From contig JAABPS010000171.1 of assembly GCA_011391835.1 (NCBI GenBank), forward strand, positions 1-6,262: a stretch of DNA of 6,262 bases, in the 5' to 3' direction. The notes beneath the pieces are model-generated. The model had not been told where the DNA came from, made no database searches, and worked only from the letters and a program-made list of their open reading frames with translations. The position numbers and the translations under genes were made by a program. Numbering within the stretch: the first letter of the stretch is position 1; each line of letters starts with the position of its first letter. This DNA comes from Desulfobacteraceae bacterium. Lineage in GTDB: Bacteria > Desulfobacterota > Desulfobacteria > Desulfobacterales > JAABPS01. Of the stretch, positions 1-5,766 are shown piece by piece.

Positions 1-622
1 CATCACCGGTATTAAAATATTTCGAACCCTTCCCATTGGGCATACCATTCACGAATATGCCGTCATATTTATCGCCATTTGCCCAGATATAGGTTCCATA
101 CCCTTTCATTTTGCCGTTTTCCCATTGGCCTGCATATTTGTCGCCATTCTTCGCTATATAGGCGCCTACGCCGCTTCTCACATTATTCTTCCACTGCCCT
201 TCATACACATCTCCATTGGAGTAGGTCATGGTACCTTCACCGTGCCGCATTTCATTTTTAAATTCCCCCTGATATTGCTCGCCATTGGACCAGGTATAGG
301 TGCCCTGCCCCTTCCTTTCTCCCTGGTTCCACATACCCACATGCTCGTCTCCCTGAGTATCTCCGCCGGGCCATGTATATATACCCTGTCCTTCCTTCAG
401 GCTATTATTCCATTGGCCTACATAGGTATCCCCACTTGGATAGGTTATGACTCCGTATCCAAAAAACGCACCGTCTTTAAAGCTGCCTTCATACTTGGTA
501 CCATCAGATGCGATCATCGTTCCTGTTCCATTTTTACAATTGCCTTGAATGCATTTTCCTCCGGCGCATGCTGTAACAGTTAAACAGCAAAAGATCATGA
601 AGCCCTTGATAGCTATTTTCAT
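1..622 (-). CDS. MORN-repeat lipoprotein, 3' end cut by window edge
   Basis: The frame is open for 207 codons from an ATG at 622 to the window edge with no stop, so the C-terminus is missing. An AGGGGG ribosome site lies 6 nt upstream (629-634). Residues 1-19 form a lipoprotein signal: Lys2 and Lys6, a hydrophobic core, and lipobox VTAC with Cys19 as the lipidated residue. Two more cysteines follow (24 and 29) before an N-G-x-G-T segment. From residue 44 there are at least seven MORN repeats of 23 residues (starting 44, 67, 94, 117, 140, 163, 186) with the pattern Y-x-G-x-W/F-x-N/D-G-x-x-x-G-x-G. Repeat 3 is preceded by a 4-residue insertion (QGDE, 90-93). MORN repeats form extended beta-hairpin surfaces that bind lipids or proteins. 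In bacteria their role is mostly unknown, so I give no specific function. It is probably membrane-anchored in the cell envelope and transcribed alone. The repeats and lipobox are seen directly; the location is inferred. Confidence 0.93.
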   Translation of the reverse strand, partial: MKIAIKGFMIFCCLTVTACAGGKCIQGNCKNGTGTMIASDGTKYEGSFKDGAFFGYGVITYPSGDTYVGQWNNSLKEGQGIYTWPGGDTQGDEHVGMWNQGERKGQGTYTWSNGEQYQGEFKNEMRHGEGTMTYSNGDVYEGQWKNNVRSGVGAYIAKNGDKYAGQWENGKMKGYGTYIWANGDKYDGIFVNGMPNGKGSKYFNTGD

Positions 623-690
623 TTGCAGCCCCCTAAAATAAATGTCATGGTCATGCGAATGGTATGTAACTGGTTTATTGAATTGAAAAC

Positions 691-720
691 ATTATAAGAG
701 AATCAGGTATGTTATGTCAA
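691..720 (-). promoter_or_regulatory. Consensus sigma70 promoter of the MORN gene
   Basis: Reading the minus strand, TTGACA (720-715) and TATAAT (696-691) are both perfect consensus hexamers, 18 bp apart. The start site should fall near 684, giving a leader of about 60 nt before the MORN ATG at 622. Such a match predicts strong constitutive expression unless a repressor acts. I see no clear operator palindrome over it. Confidence 0.8.
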
Positions 721-846
721 AGAAATTATACAATTTTATGTATATTGCCCTTCAATTTAATCAAAATCTCAAATGTTGGTTAAATGAATTTATGTTCTTG
801 CAGTTCTAACGTCGGTGTTCAAGATGTTTTAATTCAATTGGGATTT

Positions 847-1743
847 CTATGTCTGACGGATAAATTCTCGAATCATTGAAGAAACCAGCTGCGGCGTTTC
901 ATTGACAACCCAGTGAGAGCCCTCTGGAATTTTTTTAATTGTTAAATCAGGAACATACTCCTCAATGCCCGTTAGATTATGAATGGTCAATGCTGTATCT
1001 TTTTCTCCCCAGATCACCAGTGTCGGAACCTGCACCATCACCTGTGTGAATGCCTCAGCTGCCTGCCCTTTCCCATCTGGATTGTTTTTAATGTCAGGAG
1101 GAGTTAGCACGGCAGCCCTATAATAATTCAGACTACCGGTAATCGCTCCAGGCTGAGACCATGCCTCCAGATACATCTTCCGGTCATGTTCTGTAAACTG
1201 CATTTCAGGCGTAACAATAACCTTAAAGAGCATTGCATAGCTGTTTCCCGAAATAATATTTTCTGCGTCTGGAGATTGAAAAAATAGAATATACTGACTG
1301 GCTTTTTGCTGCTCCTTATTCGTTGCCAAGAGATGGGCAAATATGTTCGGATGCGGCGCATTGATGATAATGAGCTTCTCAAGATATTCAGAATATCGGC
1401 TGGCAAATGGCCAGGCCACCGCTCCTCCCCAGTCATGGGCAACCAGTATAAATTTTTGATAGCCCAAATAGTCTGCCATTGCCCTGACATCATCCATCAG
1501 ATATTTCATCTGATAGTGTTCAATACCCTCCGGCTTTGAAGACAGGTTGTATCCGCGCATGTCCATGGCAACGGCGTGGTAATCTTTCCCAAATTCCATC
1601 AACTGCTCTTTCCACATATACCAGAACGATGGAAACCCGTGAAGAAACAATACCAGCTTTCCGCTTCCATGCGATACATAATGAATCCTGACGCCATTGA
1701 TATCCGCATAATCATGTTTAAGCTCAACCGTGTTATTTGACAT
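847..1743 (-). CDS. Alpha/beta hydrolase, soluble epoxide hydrolase type
   Basis: This is a 298-residue protein of usual length for bacterial epoxide hydrolases. It should open an epoxide to a diol through a covalent ester intermediate in the cytoplasm. Seen in order: oxyanion-hole motif HGFP (35-38), DMRG (61-64), nucleophile elbow AHDWGG with Asp104 (102-107), cap-domain Tyr151 in YILFFQ, second cap tyrosine Tyr208 in LNYYRA (205-210), acid Asp249 in GEKD, and base His277 in GSHW. An Asp nucleophile followed by Trp also fits haloalkane dehalogenases, but the two cap tyrosines that polarise the oxirane favour epoxide hydrolase. The substrate cannot be told. The start at 1743 is chosen because AGGAGG (1752-1757) sits 8 nt upstream and the fold begins at once; the frame continues open to 2109, but that extension crosses a terminator and a tRNA. 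There is no signal peptide. It is probably monocistronic. Confidence 0.9.
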   Translation of the reverse strand: MSNNTVELKHDYADINGVRIHYVSHGSGKLVLFLHGFPSFWYMWKEQLMEFGKDYHAVAMDMRGYNLSSKPEGIEHYQMKYLMDDVRAMADYLGYQKFILVAHDWGGAVAWPFASRYSEYLEKLIIINAPHPNIFAHLLATNKEQQKASQYILFFQSPDAENIISGNSYAMLFKVIVTPEMQFTEHDRKMYLEAWSQPGAITGSLNYYRAAVLTPPDIKNNPDGKGQAAEAFTQVMVQVPTLVIWGEKDTALTIHNLTGIEEYVPDLTIKKIPEGSHWVVNETPQLVSSMIREFIRQT

Positions 1744-1773
1744 TGTTTTTTCCTCCTGTGAGATGGATACATC

Positions 1774-1802
1774 TGTATACACCAAAGTAAAACAGATTTC
1801 CA
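1774..1802 (-). promoter_or_regulatory. Weak candidate promoter of the hydrolase gene
   Basis: On the minus strand TGGAAA (1802-1797) and TATACA (1779-1774) are 17 bp apart, each matching the sigma70 consensus at 4 of 6 positions. It lies between the tRNA-Arg terminator and the hydrolase ribosome site, where a promoter is needed if the terminator works. The match is poor, and read-through from the tRNA promoter is an alternative. Confidence 0.3.
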
Positions 1803-1820
1803 TAGATATGCCTCTTCGGC

Positions 1821-1855
1821 AATAAAAAGGGTCACAGCATATACGCTGTAACCCT
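1821..1855 (-). terminator. Rho-independent terminator after tRNA-Arg
   Basis: On the minus strand an 11-bp stem (1855-1845 paired with 1838-1828, one G-U pair) closes a 6-nt loop and is followed directly by TTTTATT (1827-1821). It begins 13 nt after the encoded CCA end of tRNA-Arg. It should end the tRNA transcript and insulate the hydrolase gene downstream. Confidence 0.88.
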
Positions 1856-1867
1856 GAACGAACATGG

Positions 1868-1944
<77 letters not shown>

Positions 1945-1956
1945 ATTCATTTTATG

Positions 1957-1986
1957 TTGAAAAACTCTGGATTCATAAGCTATACT
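1957..1986 (+). promoter_or_regulatory. Promoter of tadA, interleaved with the tRNA-Arg promoter
   Basis: TTGAAA (1957-1962) and TATACT (1981-1986) each match sigma70 consensus at 5 of 6 positions, with 18 bp between. Transcription should start near 1993, about 60 nt before the tadA ATG at 2053. The hexamers alternate with those of the minus-strand tRNA-Arg promoter in the same 45 bp, so both promoters cannot be occupied together. Confidence 0.65.
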
Positions 1987-2000
1987 TTTTTTCATGTCAA
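1972..2000 (-). promoter_or_regulatory. Promoter of tRNA-Arg(ACG)
   Basis: On the minus strand a perfect TTGACA (2000-1995) is 17 bp from TATGAA (1977-1972, 4 of 6 matches). The predicted start near 1965 leaves a leader of about 20 nt before the mature tRNA 5' end at 1944, which is typical of a tRNA gene. Confidence 0.7.
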
Positions 2001-2052
2001 TGATAAGTTTTCCCATGATGGCTTGCTGGTTTTGTTTACAGGATATGTCAGG

Positions 2053-2505
2053 ATGAACCATATTACATATATGCATCTGGCGATACAGGAAGCCGAAAAA
2101 GCTGGACAAATAGATGAAGTTCCTGTAGGAGCAGTACTTGTTGCCCGGACTGGAGAGATCCTTTCATGTGCATTTAATAAAGTGATACGTGAGAATGATC
2201 CAACAGGGCATGCGGAAATTTCTGTCTTGCGAAGTGCATGCAGTAAGATTCATAATTACAGGCTCATAGAAACAATTCTCTATGTGACGCTTGAACCCTG
2301 TATCATGTGCATGGGCGCCATTATTCACGCCAGGGTATCCACTCTCGTTTTTGGTGCCAGCGATCCGAAATGGGGAGCAGCCGGTTCTTTATACAACCTG
2401 GCTCAAGACACCAGGCTCAATCATCAGGTGGAAGTGATTGGAGGAATCTGTGAATCGGAATGCTCCGCCCTGCTGAAGGAGTATTTTCGAAAAAAACGCA
2501 CATAG
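2053..2505 (+). CDS. tadA: tRNA-specific adenosine-34 deaminase TadA
   Basis: TadA hydrolytically deaminates A34 to inosine in tRNA-Arg(ACG) in the cytoplasm, and this is normally essential for reading CGN codons. The 150-residue protein is one cytidine-deaminase-fold domain. Seen: VPVGAVLV (23-30), zinc and proton-shuttle motif HAE (His53, Glu55) in DPTGHAE, tRNA-contact segment NYRLIETILYVTLEPC, zinc ligands Cys83 and Cys86 in PCIMC, and the TadA-specific GAAGSLYN (108-115) and NHQVEV. These separate it from guanine or cytosine deaminases of the same fold. The start at 2053 has AGGA (2040-2043) 9 nt upstream and fits the family N-terminus. The frame is open back to 1864, but that extension is antisense to tRNA-Arg. 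An internal ATG at 2071 lacks a ribosome site. The substrate tRNA gene is the divergent neighbour, 108 bp away; purA follows 104 bp downstream on the same strand. Confidence 0.97.
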   Translation: MNHITYMHLAIQEAEKAGQIDEVPVGAVLVARTGEILSCAFNKVIRENDPTGHAEISVLRSACSKIHNYRLIETILYVTLEPCIMCMGAIIHARVSTLVFGASDPKWGAAGSLYNLAQDTRLNHQVEVIGGICESECSALLKEYFRKKRT

Positions 2506-2545
2506 CGTTCACACACTGTTTTCATAAATGGTGAAAATAGACCCG

Positions 2546-2580
2546 CCTCTCTTCAGATATCTGTAGGGAGGTGTTTTGTG
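2546..2580 (+). terminator. Hairpin between tadA and purA: terminator or purA leader structure
   Basis: An 11-nt arm (2546-2556) pairs with 2561-2571 around the loop ATAT, with one U-G pair and one U-U mismatch. TGTTTTGTG follows. The tail is only moderately U-rich, so termination may be partial. The 3' arm holds a strong ribosome-site-like GGGAGG (2566-2571), so the stem would hide it. The structure could end tadA transcripts, or act as a leader element ahead of purA. Confidence 0.5.
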
Positions 2581-2609
2581 TAAAAACCAAAACACTGAAG
2601 GTAGATTCT

Positions 2610-3899
2610 ATGTCAAACATTGTGATTATCGGAACTCAATGGGGGGATGAAGGCAAGGGGAAAATTGTGGATCATCTTGCTGAATTTGCTGATATCGTTG
2701 TGCGCTTTCAGGGCGGAAACAACGCAGGGCACACCATGGTGATCAGCGGCAGGAAATTCATCAGCCATCTGGTGCCCTCCGGAATTCTGCAGGGCAAACA
2801 ATGCTATCTGGGAAATGGCATGGTCATAGACCCTGCGGTTCTCATTGAAGAAACGGAAAAGTTAGACAAAAACGGCATTGACGTGAGTCCTGAAAAACTG
2901 AAAATCAGCGAAAAGGCTCATATCATCATGCCCTATCATAAGATGATTGATAAAGCGCGCGAAGAAATAAATGGAGACAAAAAGATCGGAACCACAGGCC
3001 GGGGCATTGGTCCCTGTTATGAAGACAAGGCTACCCGAAGAGGCATCCGGTTTATCGATTTGATTGACCCGGATGTTTTTAAGGAAAAGGTAAATGCCAT
3101 CATAGATGAAAAGAACTTTTATTTGAAGTCGTTTTTAAAATCGGAGACAACCGATCTCAGACAAATGATGGATGAATACACCGGGTATGCGAAACGCCTG
3201 GCGCCTCATGCGGTGAACCTGTCTGTTGCCATGCGTCAGGCCATTGATGCCGGGAAAAAAATTCTCTTTGAAGGCGCTCAGGGAACGCATCTGGATATTG
3301 ATCATGGAACCTACCCCTATGTCACCTCATCCAACACAGTGGCGGGAAATGCCTGCAACGGAGCAGGTGTGGGGCCCAGGGACATCCATGGCGTTGTCGG
3401 CATTGTAAAGGCATATACCACCCGCGTGGGTGCAGGCCCATTTCCGACTGAACTTTTTGATGAAATCGGTAACCGTATTCAGGAAAAAGGGGCTGAATTT
3501 GGCGCTACTACAGGAAGAAGGAGAAGATGCGGATGGCTGGACACGGTTTTGCTTCGCAACGCAGGACGTCTCAACAGTCCGACCGGTCATGTCATTACAA
3601 AACTTGATGTACTGGGCGGACTTGAGTTTCTTAAGATTTGCACCCATTATGAATTTCAGGGAAAAAACATTGATGAAGTACCTGCCAGCCTGACAGCGCT
3701 GGCCCAGTGCAAACCGGTATATGAAACCTTTCCGGGCTGGCCGGAAGAAATTTCTCATATCAGAAAATATAAGGATCTTCCGAAAAACACAAAAAATTAT
3801 CTGAAACGGATCGAAGAACTGACCAATGTGCCCATCCAGATGATCTCTGTAGGGTCTGGAAGAGAAGAGACGATTGTTATTAAAAACCCTTTTAAATAA
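2610..3899 (+). CDS. purA: Adenylosuccinate synthetase PurA
   Basis: PurA condenses IMP with aspartate using GTP to give adenylosuccinate, the committed step to AMP; the enzyme is a cytosolic homodimer. The 429-residue product is full length (E. coli PurA has 432). Residues match at E. coli numbering: GTP loop GDEGKGK (12-18) with Asp13, His41 in NNAGHT, TTGRGIGP (128-135) with Thr129, Arg143, Gln224 in EGAQGT, Thr239 in YVTSSNT, the switch segment TTGRRRRCGW (300-309) with Arg303 and Arg305, guanine-binding KLD (331-333), and C-terminal SVGSGRE (413-419). The ATG at 2610 has AAGG (2598-2601) 8 nt upstream and gives the normal N-terminus. An in-frame GTG at 2571 would add 13 atypical residues and overlaps the hairpin. 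tadA lies 104 bp upstream on the same strand. I found no convincing own promoter, so read-through from tadA past the hairpin is possible. Confidence 0.98.
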   Translation: MSNIVIIGTQWGDEGKGKIVDHLAEFADIVVRFQGGNNAGHTMVISGRKFISHLVPSGILQGKQCYLGNGMVIDPAVLIEETEKLDKNGIDVSPEKLKISEKAHIIMPYHKMIDKAREEINGDKKIGTTGRGIGPCYEDKATRRGIRFIDLIDPDVFKEKVNAIIDEKNFYLKSFLKSETTDLRQMMDEYTGYAKRLAPHAVNLSVAMRQAIDAGKKILFEGAQGTHLDIDHGTYPYVTSSNTVAGNACNGAGVGPRDIHGVVGIVKAYTTRVGAGPFPTELFDEIGNRIQEKGAEFGATTGRRRRCGWLDTVLLRNAGRLNSPTGHVITKLDVLGGLEFLKICTHYEFQGKNIDEVPASLTALAQCKPVYETFPGWPEEISHIRKYKDLPKNTKNYLKRIEELTNVPIQMISVGSGREETIVIKNPFK

Positions 3900-3929
3900 C
3901 ATGAGTTGTCTTAATTTTAATAATTTTAT

Positions 3930-3958
3930 TTGACAATTAGGACTGACTTAACTAACAG
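3930..3958 (+). promoter_or_regulatory. Candidate promoter of tRNA-Pro
   Basis: A perfect TTGACA (3930-3935) is 17 bp from TAACAG (3953-3958), a weak -10 with 3 of 6 matches. Its start near 3965 would give a 32-nt leader. An overlapping alternative is TTAACT (3948-3953), 18 bp, TATACG (3972-3977), starting nearer the tRNA. No clear purA terminator precedes it. Confidence 0.45.
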
Positions 3959-3996
3959 TTGCCTGCACCGGTATACGAAATACACCGTAGTTGTGT

Positions 3997-4073
3997 CGGG
4001 ACGTGGCTCAGCCTGGTAGAGCACAGCGTTCGGGACGCTGGGGTCGCTGGTTCAAATCCAGTCGTCCCGACCA
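3997..4073 (+). tRNA. tRNA-Pro (anticodon CGG), CCA encoded
   Basis: This 77-nt cloverleaf has an encoded CCA (4071-4073). The acceptor is CGGGACG/CGTCCCG (perfect), the D-arm GCTC/GAGC, the anticodon stem CAGCG/CGCTG with loop TTCGGGA and anticodon CGG at 4031-4033, the variable loop GGGTC, and the T-arm GCTGG/CCAGT (one G-U) with loop TTCAAAT. It reads CCG codons, like E. coli proK. No U-tract hairpin is visible between it and mutY, so the transcript may continue into mutY. Confidence 0.97.
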
Positions 4074-4158
4074 CTTCTTCTTGCAAATGTCTTTCAGGCA
4101 GTATCCCCTTTTCTATCCGAATTCAGGATTGCAGCCGGGCTAAATCAACAAACAGATC

Positions 4159-5238
4159 ATGAAATCCAGTCATATACATCCATTCCAGAAATCATTGCTA
4201 AAGTGGTATAATTTGAACCGCAGGCGCCTGCCCTGGCGGGACACATCCAATCCCTATTATATCTGGGTTTCTGAAGTCATGCTCCAGCAAACCCAGGTCA
4301 ATACAGTCATCCCTTATTATCAGAAATTCATTCAGAAATATCCAACCATAAAGGATCTGGCAGATGCCTCTCTTCAGGAGGTACTGAAATCCTGGGAAGG
4401 TCTTGGATATTACTCCCGCGCGCGAAATTTATACAAATCAGCCAATAGGATTGTAAAAAATCTCAATGGAAACATGCCTGAAACCCCAGACACATTTAAA
4501 AAACTGCCTGGCGTGGGAAATTATATTGCGGCTGCTGTTCTAAGCATCGCTTTTCAAAAACCCCTGGCCGTTGTGGACGGCAATGTCAAACGTGTGCTTG
4601 CCCGTATGTTTCAATTAAAAGATCCTGTAAATAGCTCCGCCTCGCATAAAGTCTTTCAGGCAAAAGCAGACACACTGTTATTAACGTCCCTTCCAGACGC
4701 ATTTAATCAGGCCATGATGGAACTGGGTGCAGTTATCTGCAAGCCCTCGCATCCGATGTGCAAACAATGTCCGGTTCAGAAGCAGTGCATGGCATTTAAA
4801 AATGGTGTGACGGATAAATACCCAAGACGTCTGTCCGCAAAGCCGGTTCCTGAATATCACATCTCCACGGCTGTTGTCCGAAAGCACGGGCGTTTGCTGA
4901 TTACCCAGCGGCAGCCTGAATCGCTTCTTGGCGGTTTATGGGAATTTCCCGGTGGAAAGGTGAAGGAACGGGAAGGCCCGGAAAAGGCCTGCATCCGGGA
5001 AGTAAAAGAAGAGGTCAATCTGAAGATAAAAGTGGATTTCCATCTCACCCATATTCGGCATGCATACACCCATTTTAAAATCAGGATGGATGTATATATG
5101 TGTACCTATATCTCCGGCAAAATAAAATTAAACGGGCCTGTGGCTTACAAATGGGTTTATCCATCAAAGATCAAAGACTATCCCTTCCCAAAGGCCAATC
5201 ACAAATTCTTTCCAGCCCTTTTTACTGCGCTCTCCTGA
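4159..5238 (+). CDS. mutY: A/G-specific adenine glycosylase MutY with Nudix-type C-terminal domain
   Basis: MutY removes adenine misincorporated opposite 8-oxoguanine and so prevents G:C to T:A changes. Of 359 residues, about 1-222 are the catalytic HhH-GPD and iron-sulfur part: Glu39 in SEVMLQQTQV, helix-hairpin-helix LPGVGNY (116-122), catalytic Asp140 in VVDGN, and [4Fe-4S] ligands Cys194, 201, 204, 210 with C-x6-C-x2-C-x5-C spacing. Residues about 234-358 are the Nudix-like domain that recognises 8-oxoG. Its Y-T-H (303-305) sits where known MutY proteins have F-S-H. It also has an almost complete Nudix box (266-288), with only the conserved Gly replaced by Asn287; the E. coli MutY domain lacks such a box. 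The ATG at 4159 is the first after an in-frame stop at 4141 and fits the family, but no clear Shine-Dalgarno site precedes it. It lies 85 nt after tRNA-Pro with no good promoter between. Confidence 0.97.
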   Translation: MKSSHIHPFQKSLLKWYNLNRRRLPWRDTSNPYYIWVSEVMLQQTQVNTVIPYYQKFIQKYPTIKDLADASLQEVLKSWEGLGYYSRARNLYKSANRIVKNLNGNMPETPDTFKKLPGVGNYIAAAVLSIAFQKPLAVVDGNVKRVLARMFQLKDPVNSSASHKVFQAKADTLLLTSLPDAFNQAMMELGAVICKPSHPMCKQCPVQKQCMAFKNGVTDKYPRRLSAKPVPEYHISTAVVRKHGRLLITQRQPESLLGGLWEFPGGKVKEREGPEKACIREVKEEVNLKIKVDFHLTHIRHAYTHFKIRMDVYMCTYISGKIKLNGPVAYKWVYPSKIKDYPFPKANHKFFPALFTALS

Positions 5239-5283
5239 TTCGCCGTCAACTGCCTGACTTCGTCGTTGTTAAAATCGCTTCCC

Positions 5284-5331
5284 GTCAGTGCGAGAAGTTC
5301 GTAGGTTGGGTTAAACAAAGCGTAACCCAAC
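5284..5331. repeat. Intergenic palindromic repeat with a GTAGGTTGGGTT core
   Basis: A perfect 9-bp stem GTTGGGTTA/TAACCCAAC (5305-5313 with 5323-5331) surrounds a 9-nt loop. The type resembles a dispersed GTAGGTTGGGTT...AACCCAAC intergenic repeat seen in many proteobacterial genomes (recalled, not searched). The 18 bases before it (5284-5301) match 5421-5438 at 16 positions, so a truncated copy of the third repeat is fused to it. It is 45 nt after mutY and has no U-tract, so it is not a good terminator. Confidence 0.6.
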
Positions 5332-5363
5332 AATTATATAGAAAAATCGTTAATTTTCCTTCG

Positions 5364-5391
5364 TGTCATCCCGGACTTGATCCGGGATCCA
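5364..5391. repeat. Intergenic palindromic repeat, ATCCCGGA hairpin
   Basis: A perfect 8-bp stem ATCCCGGA/TCCGGGAT (5368-5375 with 5381-5388) closes the loop CTTGA, with flanks GTGTC and CCAG. This is a familiar REP-like intergenic palindrome in several proteobacterial groups (recalled). Its translated antisense gives the typical shadow peptide LDPGSSPG. Confidence 0.65.
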
Positions 5392-5420
5392 GACATCTAT
5401 ATCTATATGAACGTCTTTTT

Positions 5421-5463
5421 GTCATTGCGAGAAGTCCGCCTCGGCGGACGACGAAGCAATCTC
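5421..5463. repeat. Intergenic palindromic repeat GTCATTGCGAG...GAAGCAATCTC
   Basis: This is a nested hairpin: outer stem ATTGC/GCAAT (5424-5428 with 5456-5460) and inner GC-rich stem GTCCGCC/GGCGGAC (5434-5440 with 5443-5449). The ends GTCATTGCGAG and GAAGCAATCTC are those of a widespread dispersed repeat in deltaproteobacteria and some other phyla (recalled). Its right end touches the transposase remnant at 5462. Confidence 0.65.
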
Positions 5464-5557
5464 CTCTCGCTATTTTCGCAACCCGGCTAATAGCCGAATA
5501 GGTTAGCCCCAAAAAATTCCCAATCTCATAGAGTAAATCCATATAGGATCGATGCAT
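5462..5557 (-). pseudogene. Remnant of an IS200-like/RAYT transposase C-terminus
   Basis: About 32 codons on the minus strand read MHRSYMDLLYEIG then NFLGLTYSAISRVAKIARG. This resembles the C-terminal helix-turn-helix of long IS200-like (Y1) or REP-associated tyrosine transposases, whose usual form is E-I-G-x-x-x-G-L-x-x-S-A-V-S-x-x-x-K. The catalytic HUH and Tyr part is absent: upstream in this frame a stop precedes 5566, and no Y1 motif appears in the other frames. The frame continues into the repeat at 5421-5463, which is not protein-like. I read it as a fossil fragment, not an expressed gene. The identification rests on a short match from memory. Confidence 0.5.
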
Positions 5558-5715
5558 GTTTGTCAACCAAAATCAAATATCAAGGTTTGACCCCAATCAC
5601 CATTTCTTCAGCCTGACTGATCACTTGCGATACGAATTCTATCAAACGGTCTAAATATCATATAGCTTGTACAAATTGTCAACAACGTCCCCTATATTCC
5701 ATTAAATTTTGCTTG
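5558..5715. other. Non-coding stretch, probably decayed element DNA
   Basis: No frame on either strand holds a plausible protein. The segment around 5570-5595, with AAGGTTTGACCCC, looks like sequence I associate with the ends or flanks of IS200-like elements in deltaproteobacteria. This is recollection only. With the transposase remnant alongside, it fits an element reduced by internal deletion. I see no tRNA, origin or clear promoter in it. Confidence 0.3.
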
Positions 5716-5740
5716 ACGGGGGAATTATATGATGCCCCGT
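5716..5740 (-). terminator. Weak hairpin after the AT-rich gene
   Basis: A 6-bp GC-rich stem ACGGGG/CCCCGT (5716-5721 with 5735-5740) has a 13-nt loop and lies 26 nt beyond the stop of the minus-strand gene at 5767. On the minus strand it is followed by CAAGCAAAATTT, not a proper U-tract, so termination is uncertain. Confidence 0.3.
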
Positions 5741-5766
5741 AGATCACACGATACTCTATTCCATCG

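Noticed and set aside
125..583. Long plus-strand open frame (152 codons) and a shorter one at 79-261
   Set aside because: Both are antisense to the MORN gene. The periodic repeat code on the minus strand keeps the opposite frames open; the peptides resemble nothing.
751..788. Imperfect AT-rich inverted repeat (TTCAATTTAA with TTAAATGAA) between the hydrolase and MORN genes
   Set aside because: It has a bulge, a long loop, no GC stem and no U-tract; likely chance in AT-rich DNA, so not called a terminator or operator.
2571..2609. GTG at 2571 as the purA start
   Set aside because: It sits inside the ribosome-site-like stem with no spacing and adds 13 residues foreign to PurA; ATG 2610 has a spaced AAGG.
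3959..4162. 67-codon open frame
   Set aside because: It runs through tRNA-Pro and just overlaps mutY; a shadow with no protein-like features.
5284..5463. CRISPR array
   Set aside because: The repeats are of three different kinds with no regular spacers and no cas genes nearby.
5100..5501. 133-codon plus-strand frame and the minus-strand frame 5366-5566 as genes
   Set aside because: The first overlaps mutY out of frame and then reads palindromic repeats. The second is only transposase-like in 5462-5557; the rest is repeat shadow.
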